DNA of 64,000 nucleotides from Gordionus sp. m RMFG-2023 (Eukaryota > Nematomorpha > Gordioida > Chordodea > Parachordodidae), in contig NC_088776.1 in NCBI RefSeq assembly GCF_954871325.1, forward strand, positions 20,212,052 through 20,276,051. Direction: 5' to 3'. A model generated the notes under the pieces. The model made no database searches. It worked only from the letters and a program-made list of their open reading frames with translations, and was not told the origin of the DNA. Shown one piece after another: positions 39,001 to 50,200 of the stretch; position 1 is the first letter of the stretch, and each line of letters begins with the position of its first letter. The position numbers and the translations under genes were made by a program.

Positions 39001-39089
39001 TGCCATTACTATACCCTAAACATATGCATTTACATTCAGAATATTTTTTAAAACCAATATATTTTAATCAATTTTATCAATATATATAA
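36046..39089 (+). CDS. Two-helix membrane protein, TMEM223/TMEM186/TMEM70-like, two exons
   Basis: Exon 1 is 36046-36194 (ATG start; donor AG|GTATTT). Exon 2 is 38498-39089 (acceptor TTTTTTCCAG). The phase matches exactly (2+1), giving 246 residues. Residues 1-45 are basic and free of acidic runs (FLSIRKNIIYSYKKLYS), like a mitochondrial presequence. A first membrane segment follows IILYSRFMALYCSLG, near residues 50-77. A second is LIILSIFPIIIIFSLS near 123-140. After it comes VKIYTNI then LPKGLFRTKKHLGVHLKKV, echoing the post-helix strand of TMEM223, a mitochondrial complex IV assembly factor. The family call is by layout and weak similarity only; the reading frame and splice are stronger. 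The 2.3-kb intron holds a 24-bp tandem repeat. Confidence 0.55.
36287..36425. repeat. 24-bp tandem repeat in intron
   Basis: About six copies of TTTAATTATAGCATAAATACGTAT, the last two diverged, lie within the intron of the membrane-protein gene. The ORF that starts in the array (36398-36589) is a chance frame. Confidence 0.85.
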
Positions 39090-39949
39090 ATTTGTACATT
39101 CAAATGATCAGCCAGTATTAAAAGCATGACACATGCGTCAAGATAAGGACGTTAAATTATTCCCTAGAATATGAAATACTTTTGATTACAAGAACTAAGT
39201 ATATCGGTTCAATAAAGAAATTACAGTTACTTATAAACCTAAAATTTTTATATTTTAGCACTATCTTATTAATGTCTTTTTATTTAAATTTCATATTTTT
39301 GTAAAAGTTTTTATTGCCCATCAAGTAGGACCCTGAAAAATCAATATTTTCGGCTAATGCGCTGTCCTAGAATATTAACTTCGAAGCCCGATCTAGGAAT
39401 ATCTTAAATTTCTAGGCTCGGTCCTAATTTAAGAACTCAGCTTAGCCTAAATTTTTTTTAAAAATGTAAATTTATTATAAAGATTATCATACATAAATTA
39501 TCATCTTATTTTGATAAAAAAAATTTCTAACACGGCCCGCGGATTTTTTTTAGTTACAAACTCGCCAGAAAATATTAAAAATTTTTAAGCTTAAGCCGGG
39601 CTTCGCTCTGAATTGCAGGATTCTAACAAAAGAACCATCATATAGGCCTTCTTAAACCAGGATTTCCTGCGAAAAAAATTGCATTTTCATTGGTTGATGA
39701 TTATAGAATAATTTTAATGTTTTATTGTTTAAATTTCATAATGCACAGAAAATTTTGTAAAAATAATCCATATAAAATAGAGAAAGATAAAATTTATAGT
39801 GATGTGTTTGTTGTTTTCTTAAATTTAGCCAAAATATTTACGAAAATTGAAACCTAATTTTGATAATTTTAACATGGTTCTTTGCATTTTTCTTAATGTA
39901 CAGAAAATTTAAGATAAAATTCTAAATTAAATTTTGTAATACGTTAGTT
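39090..39949. other. Intergenic DNA with repeat relics
   Basis: Holds the 3' region of the membrane-protein gene and, at about 39310-39640, GGCCCG- and GCCCGA-rich islands like those at 30735 and 45240. No gene is seen. Confidence 0.5.
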
Positions 39950-40622
39950 GTTCAAAGCAGGGATCAGGTCCGTACCCGGATTCAAGGCTCTTTTTTTCGA
40001 ACCCGAACTGAATCAAAAATATTTAAAATTATGAACATGGACCAGAATCCTTTTTTTCCCAGAACCCGGATCGAGATCGGGTTTAGGAATTTTTTTTTGT
40101 ATTTTATGAATAATTAAATCCTTAAAAAATTAAATAATATAAAAATAACAAATTAATTATTTAGATTTTCCTGGAGCGCGCATAAAATTTTAAGCTATTA
40201 CAAATTCAATTATATATCTAAAATTTTACACATAAATTTGAACAAGGCATTATATTATATATAACATTACTATATATATAAATATTATTTATTAATTTTA
40301 TAATTACTAAAATGATCTCAATTAAATTTACTAGTACGTGATTTGATACTTTGAGTTTAAGTTATTTAATCTTATAATCTCAGATTATCTTTATCAACTA
40401 TATTTTTTTAACAGATCTACTAAACAAGGGAAAGAGACTTATAAAAATGCAAATATAATTTAATTCAATATTATTACTTGATATTAATAAATTATTTTTG
40501 AAAATTATAAGTTACTTTCTAAAGCCAATTTATCACATTTATTTACATTTTTTTATATAATATTGATTTGTATTTTCTTAAAAAATTATGAATCTGGACC
40601 GAACCCGAACCCATAATGAAAC

Positions 40623-41024
40623 GGTTAATGATGCTTAATACCTTAAGGTACCATCTATCAAATTTGAATTTTGTTCATTTTTCATTTGGATAGGCACTAC
40701 CAAATATATTTATAATATATATTTGAAAAATCGTGATTTTTGGAAAGCCTTTATAACCTAGTAGGCAAGAGCTTGGCTTACTTATCCTATGCTCCCGGGT
40801 TCGAATCCCGGAAATGTTCATGTTTTTTTTCTTATTCTAACTTGGTGGTTCCATCCTTGGGGGGATGATATATAGAAGGCCGGACTCGACCACGTGATTC
40901 CGTATTAATATATTAAATAATAAGGGTCTTATTACATTTTAATAAATTTTGGTCGGTATTTAGCAAATTGGATTGGTATTTAAAATATTTCCATACATTC
41001 ACTTGGTAGTAAGCATCATTAACC
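40623..41024 (+). mobile_element. 402-bp inverted-repeat element with a tRNA-like core
   Basis: Terminal inverted repeats GGTTAATGATGCTTAATACC and GGTTAATGATGCTTACTACC match at 19 of 20 bases. The flanks are an exact 9-bp duplication TAATGAAAC (40614-40622 and 41025-41033). Nine-base duplications are typical of Mutator-like transposons, but no transposase is present. The middle carries a SINE-like tRNA-derived block. The same core and part of its left flank recur at 52.2-52.9 kb. Confidence 0.8.
40741..40901 (+). repeat. tRNA-derived SINE-like core, copy 1
   Basis: A box A-like CCTAGTAGGCAAGAGC (about 40757-40772) and a box B GGGTTCGAATCCC (about 40798-40809) are spaced as in tRNA genes. They are followed by a conserved tail with CTTGGTGGTTCCATCCTTGG (40841-40860) and GGCCGGACTCGACCACGTGA. 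Copies 2-4 share head and tail, so this is a repeat family and not a functional tRNA. Confidence 0.75.
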
Positions 41025-41161
41025 TAATGAAACTTTCTAGACCGAACCCGAACCCATAATAAAACTTTCTAGACCGAACCCCTTTTTAAAATTTTCCCTG
41101 AATCCGGATCTGGACTAAACCTGGTTGCATATTTCGATGGGTCCAGAACCCTGGTTCAAAG

Positions 41162-42735
41162 TGATGATCGGTCTAAAAGATAGTTTTTTCCTACCACATA
41201 TAAGTTCAATTTTCACTAAAAATATTGGTTGATGATAATGTGCAGTTACTATACACCATTTTTCATAAATTTTATTAAAAAACCGTGCACATGTGTGATA
41301 TATTTGGGTAATGTTTCAGTTTGAGACATCTTAAGAACTCGCTATGAAAAATTTTGGTAAATTATAAATATACAAAAAATCGTCGTTTTTTAATGATTGC
41401 TGGTGGGTGTAGGCGCTTGGTTTAAGAGATATCAAGTAAAGGGGTGACTGTTTTATTCCTGACAAAACCCAATTTTTGGGATTTCCCTTTTCTGACATGA
41501 GCCAGCACGAGGAGTTAGAAATATGGTAGCAATCTACGTATACTGGGAGGTTAATATATATTATTGAACAATAGTTTTATGTTTAGTCACTGTTTAATAA
41601 ATTATTACATTATAATATGATGAACTTAGGGAAAGGTAAGATTTCTATCAGATTATCAATTTATCCCTTTACAACCATTTTAAAAACTGGACTTCAAGAT
41701 TTTATAACTTTGTATAAAAATTTTAAGTTATTTATTTAAAATGTTTTAGAAGCACAATACTAATAATGCCAGTACAAGATTTAAATATCCAAAACTTTAA
41801 AAGCTTTGAACACCCTGCGGTTCAACTATGCATATCTCATTCACTATGCCCTTCCACTTTGTTTTTTTACTATTAATTTCAGAATAATATGTAATTATAA
41901 AATGGATACAAAAAATTACCGCCAGGATTATTAACATTCTTCTCTATTTGGCTTATCAAGAGTATTTTAAAAAAAATTTCATGTAAAGTAGAAATAGTAT
42001 AAACTACTTTTTAATATACAGAAGTCTTTAACTTTTTCCAATATAAAAACTTATTGGCTCAAGACAGTAACTAAAATATAATATTTCTATTTTGCGTGTG
42101 AAGTAAAAAATAAGGCACCTGAACTTAATGTCTTAGAATTTTATAATAACAAAAACTAACTTGGCCTAAAACATAGTAATTAACAATTTTATAATTAAGT
42201 AAATACAAATATCAGTGTCAAAGTTTAACTAGACTCAAATGTCTTCGAATTTTCGAATGCAAGAAATTTTTAAGTAGGCAAAATATCAAGTATTTTTTGC
42301 ACATTCTATTTTACTTGGGGAGCAAAAATATATTCAGCTTTAAATTTTTATTAGACCCACAAATTTTAGAACTTTTTTTTCTAATAAAAAATTAAATCAA
42401 AATTTGAAAGAAAAAAATATTTGGAATTTCTTTTAATAAAAAATTAAATTAAAATTTGAAAGAAAAATGAATATTTAATTATTTTTTAAAGTTGTAGATT
42501 ATGATAATTAAATATAAACAAACTTCTGGCAAAATTATTTGTAATCATGAACACTTAGAGAAAAATATATATTTAGGTGATACGTGATTGATAGAGCTAT
42601 TCCCTCTATAGTTGAAGGTTAAACAGTGCTACGCTGGGTATACCTTATTTCCATCTAACTGGAATAAATTAAGTTGTGTGAAAAATTAAAAATGAGGAGG
42701 CATTGTTAAATATATATTTGATAATAAACATGTTT
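41162..42735. other. Intergenic DNA, nothing recognised
   Basis: AT-rich sequence without ORFs or clear repeats, apart from a short duplicated AAATTAAAT.AAAATTTGAAAG motif near 42395-42465. Confidence 0.5.
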
Positions 42736-42739
42736 ATCA

Positions 42740-43420
42740 TAATAAATATTCAAGTTGCTTAATACTGATGAGCGATTTTAAGAACCACAAGCCATTGAAG
42801 AGGCTTAGGAAATAATCGAAATCTGACCAAAATTGTGAATAACCGACTATCAAGATGGGTCTGGAAAATGGTTAATTATAATTTTAAAATAATATATAAA
42901 AGTCACTATCACGATTACCCATGAAGGTAACGGAAATGAATAATGAGGCAAAGTACGCTCGGGAAATACCAAGTATTAACATGAATGGTATGATAACGGC
43001 TCAAATAGGAGATCAATAAAGATAAGCTAAATAAGGTAAAAAATTATATAGATCTAGCTTGGTCAGGATTTGATAATAACGCAGATTCAGAACTCCAACC
43101 GTTTGCAAGTAAAGAAATGAGCTATCCTTAGATAACGGTATAATAGAATGAGATTAGTTATTCCAAATGTCTTGCTTAAAGAATTTTTAAGGCACCTCCA
43201 TATGCGTCATCCAGGAATTGAAACCATGAAATCAATTTAAAAGCCTTCTACACGTTTGTAGGCAAACCATATATACTTGTACCAACAACAGCCCGTTAGA
43301 CAGTCATTTAAATGTCCATAGGCTAAGATAAAAACAGTTGGGTAAAGTAAAAACCTAACCCGAGAACTACGCATATAATTAATTACTTTATGAGGTAGGG
43401 GAAGGGCTGATTTTAAGTGT
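42740..43420 (+). mobile_element. Ty3/gypsy element D, pol fragment (fossil)
   Basis: Plus-strand traces of the RNase H end (VNNRLSRWVWKMVNYNFK, about 42830-42890) and of an integrase zinc region with an HMRHPGIETMKS block (about 43200-43240). It is badly decayed with many breaks and no LTRs seen. Confidence 0.6.
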
Positions 43421-44278
43421 CTATGTTAAATAAGTAAATTCTGTTGGTATTAGTATTATGATTGCATTGAACATGTCGTGTTGACCTCGAAAACATATAT
43501 AAAATTAAATAAATAATTAATAACTGTTATATCATTAAAAATTAATATTGCTTACTCATGTATTAGCATAAAATATATATTTTTTTTAAAATTATTTTGT
43601 TTAATATCTATCGTATTTATAAATAATCGCCTGATTTTATATATCATGTGTAGAACGCGTGATTTTGTTCCCAAAAAGTATAAAAAGAGGAGATTTTATA
43701 ATTATAACGACTTTTTTGTTTTTATATAGTTTTATTATGTTTTTTTTGTAGATATAAATAATAAAGACTTAAAAATTTATCTTTAAATAACCATCATACT
43801 TATGTGGATAAAAAAATATTTTATAATAAAATGGTTTAGTAATTAAATATATTTATGTAATTTATTAAAGTTTTTAAAAATTCTTGGAATAATTTCAACA
43901 AAGATAATATTATTTGAAAGTCAGAATATAATTACTTCATCTATTATTTTTATATAAAAATTTGATCGTTGCATATAAATACTTTCAATAATACAACCGC
44001 CCTAAAATCAGTTATAAATGGTTGACATAACATTACTAAATAAATTTGCTAATCACTTAACAATATCATAGATGTGGAAGGTTGATTGAAAATATCGTCT
44101 TGGCAAGTTGATTCATTATCTTAAAATTTAATTATTATTTTTTTAAATTAGAATAAAATACCCTCACAGAACTTTAAATTTTCTTTTATTATAAAAATAA
44201 ATTTAATATCCTTGTAATCTTATGAATAGGACAGATCTTATTTTAAATTATATTCTAAAAATTATCTAACTATGATTT
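43421..44278. other. 3' flank of the DAXX-like gene
   Basis: AT-rich, no coding signal. It may include the 3' untranslated region of the minus-strand DAXX-like gene or a further C-terminal exon. Confidence 0.45.
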
Positions 44279-47200
44279 TTAAAGCCATAAGGGTTTATAA
44301 ATAATTACAAAAAATGGGAAAAATATTATATAAATCAGAATCGTTAATGTATTATGATACAATATCAAGATAAAAAATTGATCGTGATACTTTTGACAAG
44401 TATAGAGAAGACTGTTAAATATACTAGTATCGTATCGAAATACTTTTTTAAACATAATATGCATCGTTAACAATTCTGATATAAATATTTTCTGGTTAAA
44501 ACCCGATGAGGAATCAGGGAGAGAATTTTTAGATAGACATGAATCCACTAAAATTACATCATTTGAAACTTTATTCGTTGAAACCGATATCGTTTTATTG
44601 TCAATAATCTCGTCAACTTTAAGGGGTGGATCAAAATAACTTTTTGTCGCGACAAGAACCGTTTCACCTTATATTGCAAAATTATTTTTTTAAAAAATAA
44701 GAAATTTACATCGTTTTAAATAGTAGTTGTTTAGATTGAATAAATTGCAACGTATATAATAATTACTAGTGAGATCTTCCATTATAACAATTTCCTCATC
44801 TGTTTGAATTGGTATTTCTTTTTTTCCTGAACTAATTGAACTTGAATTGAGTCGGAAAGATTCTTCCTCTTTACTTTTGTTGATAAAATTCTCCTTTAGG
44901 ACATACATAGAGGTGAGCTTAATTATAATGAAAGATGTATCAATGATATAAAAGAAAATATACAAATTTAATTGTTAACTCTTGAGTAGTGCAAAAATAA
45001 CGTCATATTTATTCGTTTATATTTTATATATTTATACTTTAAAAAAAAACGATAAAACCAGAAGGAAAACTGGATAACTTTTTATAAATGAAAAGCATGT
45101 GCACAGCAGCAAATTTTTAGAGCGAAGTTAAGCTACAAAGTGTAAAATGATAATAAAAATTTTATTTAGATACTCCATTTTTTAAATTTATTTGGCCAAA
45201 ACGATATGTAATATAAACTAATTAATTAAAAAAAAATAAATGATATTTAAATAGAAGTCAGTGCCGCCTGGCCAAAGCTTGCGTGACAGGAAAAAAGATT
45301 TTCGAGAAGGGCCAGGGAACTTGTCCAAAATATTTTTACAAGCCACTGAAATTTTTTTAAGCAGATAATTATACAAAACTATCTGGTTTTCCTTTATAAA
45401 AAAATATAATAGTCATACAACTTGTATAAAATATTTTAAGTGGCCAGGCTGAGTAAAAATTATGGGCCAGGTCAAATAACCCTATAGAAAAGTTGCCAGG
45501 TTTAGGTGAATCAGGGATACTTTTTCAAATGTAATGAAAATTCATTTATTACAAAGTTACCCATTTAAGCTAACAAAAAATCAATTTGTTTGGATTTAGC
45601 TTTTTTAAAACAGTAATATTGTATCTCATCAGGATATTAATTTCTAATATAAAATGCGTTCCATTAAAAAATATAAATAATATCATGTATATTTTATATG
45701 AACGTTTTCCAAAACCGGAATGGAACACAATCAATAAAATATCCTTGTTCCAAATCCCTGTTAAAATTTTCAATATCATCATAATATTACTTGATCCATT
45801 TTTTCTTGAGCTAATTGGTAATTTCTCTCTAATAATTTGACGAGATCTGGGTGATCGTGTGTGTGGTAAGGATCATTAGATAAATCAACATTATCCATCA
45901 AATGGGAACCAAAATCCATCTTAAAATCCCTGCCTCTTCTGTCTTTCAACAATTGACCGACACTTCTTTATATAATAAAAAAAACAAAGATTAACAAATT
46001 TAATTGGTCAGAATAGATAGAGCACCATCCAAATGCCAGGTATAAAAAAGAATTAAATATAAATCGAAAAATTTGAGTTTATGCGTTCGCGTGAGTGAAA
46101 AAAAATCCTTCTTATAATATATTGAAAAACTTTGATTTATTTCACTAGTATATTCATTAAATCCTAAAACTTTAAATATGCTACATTATAAAAGACATGA
46201 TAGGGAATCAAATAATAATTATTCGATACCAATAATATTGCAAATCAGAAATTCATTGTGAATCAAATATGAAATACTATATTTGTTCTTTAAAAAAATA
46301 AAGCTAACTTGAAAGCGGATAGTGAGATAGATTCTATATCGATTGGCGCTATGTTCAAACCCTTTTGTAAATTTTTTTCGGTTACGATATTTCGGATATC
46401 TGCATAATCCGGGAATGTGAAAAGGAAGCTAGCTTGGTTGATCATTTTTTCGATCGCGCTATTTATTTCAGGATAGTCCGTAACTATATTATATAATTAT
46501 CAAGTTTTAAACCAGCTTTTATCTTCTATGAAATAAAAAGCTAACTTACAATATACTATCCATTTTTATTTAAATTAATATTTTAATCATAAAAGCATTT
46601 TAAAAGTTTAGGTTTAACACTCGATCCCTGAAATATTACCCTCCCCCCTTCTTTTATAAGTCTAAAAGTTTCAAGTTTCTATTTAAAAAAAAATATATAC
46701 AACCTTTAAAAGAAAGTTTTTCCCTTATAACCCGCCCACAAGAGAAAGATCGACCCTTGAGTTTACGAATAAGTCTCCAAACGTTGAGGGCTTTGCGCTC
46801 TAACTTATCTTCCACGATATAAGGCGAGTACTCGTTATCGAGATCATTAAAATCTAATTCCTTCTCCCGGTTTTCTTTAATAGCGTTTTCCAATTGCTGA
46901 AAATATTTTGTTTTTCGTAAAAATGCAAATAACTGTTGGATTAGTTTGATCATTCATTTATTTAGTCAGTCGATATTTGTTAATAAACCAATCCTTCTTA
47001 TATTATTTATACAATTTTGCTTTATTGAATCTATTTCCTTTAGAAATATTTTCAGTTATCAGTAATAGGCTAAAAAAATTGGATTAATTATAGAAGGGGT
47101 CTGGTATATTTTGTTTGAGCTGATTTTTAAATCAGATCCGTGATTCAATTCGATATGTAATTGAAGGGTTGTGCATCAGACTAACAAATCGAAGGTTTCT

Positions 47201-50200
47201 GCCAAATTGTAAATAAATATATTAGTAAAAAAGTAAACTTTTAATTCATTCTCCAAGCGATTGATTCGGTTTTGTCGATCTTTTAATAACTCAATATTTA
47301 TTTGCTTAGGGCCTAATTTTGATTTAGTGCCAGCTATACGATCGGGCCCAATTTGAGATGCTGATATATATTTATGTGTAAGACTTTATCATATTACTAT
47401 TACGCAAAAAGCATAAATTGAATGCAAAATTAGAGGAATGTTAATTTGGATATATTCAACTATTTTATCAATTATACGTTAACATTTCAATCAAGAGCGT
47501 CACCTGACATTTTTTTGAAGAGGCCTGGGGGGTCATGTGCAATGCTTGGTTATTCAAAGGAGAAGTTTTAATATACCCCAAGTGTACCTTTGGGGAACTA
47601 AGTATTTCCGTGGAGGGAGGAAGAAAGTAATGAAGGCCACGGACCAGACCAAAATTTAAATTTTTTATATTTAAAAAAATTCCTAGCTATGCTTCATGCC
47701 AAATTTATTGTGCTTATAATTTTATTTTATAAAGGTATCATATATATGTTAAAAAACATTATCATAGATTTATTTTGCAGAATAAATGCTAATATCATTG
47801 TTGATAGCTATAATTGAATAGGAGGGATTTAAGGGGGTGACATATCCATTTCGTTTTTAGCCAAGAGTTTATGCATGATAGCTTGCTGTGTCTTATTATA
47901 AAACGTGTCTCTTTTGTAATCTAGCTGCCTAGTTTGTAAACCTATAGTATATTCGCTGAACATATAATAAATCAAAATATAATAAGAGTCGTTTTTACAC
48001 ATTTTGTGCGTTTGTTGGTTTTATAAAATGTCAGCTGTGATTTCACTGGTATAATTTTATGGAATTTAGTTCTTTATGCCTTTGAATTTGAAATTTAAGT
48101 GAATATTTTTGATGCTTTGATAAATATTTACTTAATTATATGATTTACTAACTTGAGTTTGATAATTATTCTGTAATATGGATTGATTTACTTATATGTA
48201 CTGCACCATCCATATAAGCCAAACCATTATTTTTCATAGGTTAATATATTTAATTTAGTAGGAATTGAACATATCTTCAATATAGGTAATCTTTGGTGAA
48301 TTGTGCCAATCTTCTGGTGAAACTTTCTGAAAGTGAGAGATTTTAGAGAAACATGGAAATGGAATAAAAAGGTAATCTTAAAAATTATAAGAATTAAATA
48401 GATTTATAAAATATTTGAATAATATCTTTAACTTCTGCAAACCTACATTTTGAGGAAGAGTGTCGAATAGACAAAGGAATAATGGGCATACTTTTCAGCT
48501 CAGGGCTCAATGGATGATAAAAATATGATCTCCCCTCTCAATAATTAATCCTAAACCTAATATTTGAGTAAATGAAATGTTTGATGTATCTATGTTTTTA
48601 ACTTCAAGAAAAAGCCCCCAAACTTCGTATTCAACATTTACAAGATCAATGCTTGCTAAAAATTGGTCTCGTAATTTTTCATCTATATTATCGGTATACT
48701 GATAGTTTACATAATTCTTTAAGTAGACTAGAAAATTGCCTATTTGTTCATTTGGCCCTCGTCTGCATCTAAAACTTTATTGGGTTAAAGAATATTATTC
48801 TTCTTAAAACCTTATTTGCAGCCTCTACAAAATCCTTATACTTCAAATCTATCAATTTCTTTGGGATATATATCTCTCCAACACACCTAATCTCTCCACA
48901 CCAAAAAAGTCAATAAAGTTTATCTTCCTCCTCTGTTGTTTTTAACCTATAAATGGCTTCTACATGAGCTAAGTATAATTTAATATCAATTTCACTTTTG
49001 TAAGATTCTGATAATTGTATTCATAATATTTATAAGGTTAAGTCAACAAATTTAATCAATATAACAAAAATATCATAATCAATTTAATGTATTTTTATTA
49101 ATACAAAATTTCATGTTTAGTAACTGGAAATTAAACACATATCCCCTTTTAATCATTTTTACATGAATTCAAACCAAACCCAGTGAAGAGCTATTGAGGA
49201 TTCAAGTGCATCAAAATTTTGGAGTCCCCTCAAAAATGTTCAAAAATAAAAAACTTGAAACAAAAATAAATATCTAATATCTACCAAGATCAAGAGGAAT
49301 AAATAATTAATAGTTGGTCCAATAAACTAAATAATCAGAATAGCAGTTAACAAGATTATTATCAGGGTAAAGAAAAAAAATGTACAAAATGTAATTTTCA
49401 ACATAAATATCCAGCTAAATTTGTGACTTGCCACAAGTGTGTGAAAAGGCCATTATGCTCGTTATTACAAGAGCATTGGGGTAAACTCATTACTAAATAC
49501 AAACACAATTGCAGTATGAACATAAATAATATGAGAGAAGGGAATGAACAGTGGTATAATCACTATAATCATCATGATAATTCACCAGACTCGATATACC
49601 AGGTATTAGAGAAAATGATGAACAGAGTCAAGATAACAGCAAGAATGAAAAATTTATGGCATAATTGAGATTTAATAGGATAATCATCTCTAAGAGCATA
49701 TGGAAATTCACAGCTAATCGTTTATGGTGAAACAATTGTTAGGATTCAAGTGAAGGTCATCTTCAAGTGGTAATAACAGAGTCGAATTTATTTGGATTAC
49801 CATGGATTCTAGCTTTCAAAATAAGAATTCCGAGAATTATTAGAATACAGAAGATTGAAGAGGACTTGGAAAATAGGTGGGAATACTTATTGGTTAAATA
49901 TAGAAAAGCTGATGAAAACCCGGGTTTGATCACAATTTCAAGGTGGAATTAGATATAGACCCTAGTGTTAAATGGAGAAGACAATTTTTTAAAGATTTAT
50001 AGATAACTTTTAAAATAATGCCAAATGACAAGCAAAAAGAAAATTAGTAAAAATATGAAATACATTTTTTTTTAAATGTGCACAAAATATGAATTTAATT
50101 TATTCTTTTTATTATCACACTAGTAGATAGCCAGTCAAAAATGACGGGGTGTGATAATTTTTTTCTTACTTTTATGATAGTTGTTACCTGATATTTGAAA

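Larger units (their letters stand above)
39958..41153. mobile_element. hAT-5, non-autonomous hAT element
   Basis: Ends CAGGGATCAGGTCC at 39958 and, in reverse complement, CAGGGTTCTGGACCC ending at 41153, with an exact 8-bp duplication GTTCAAAG (39950-39957 and 41154-41161). Subterminal GAACCCGAACCC-type motifs repeat inside. No transposase is present. A second element (40623-41024) has jumped into it. Confidence 0.88.

Noticed and set aside
40757-40815. tRNA gene on the plus strand
   Set aside because: Box A and box B are present, but no acceptor stem pairs, and the same head with a long conserved tail recurs at 52.2-52.9 kb, so it is a SINE-like repeat.
46897-46953. ATG at 46953 as the start of the DAXX-like protein
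   Set aside because: An excellent acceptor (TATTTTCAG) at 46897 joins in phase to an upstream exon at 47239-47333, and the joined helix matches the human spacing exactly; the ATG lies in the intron.
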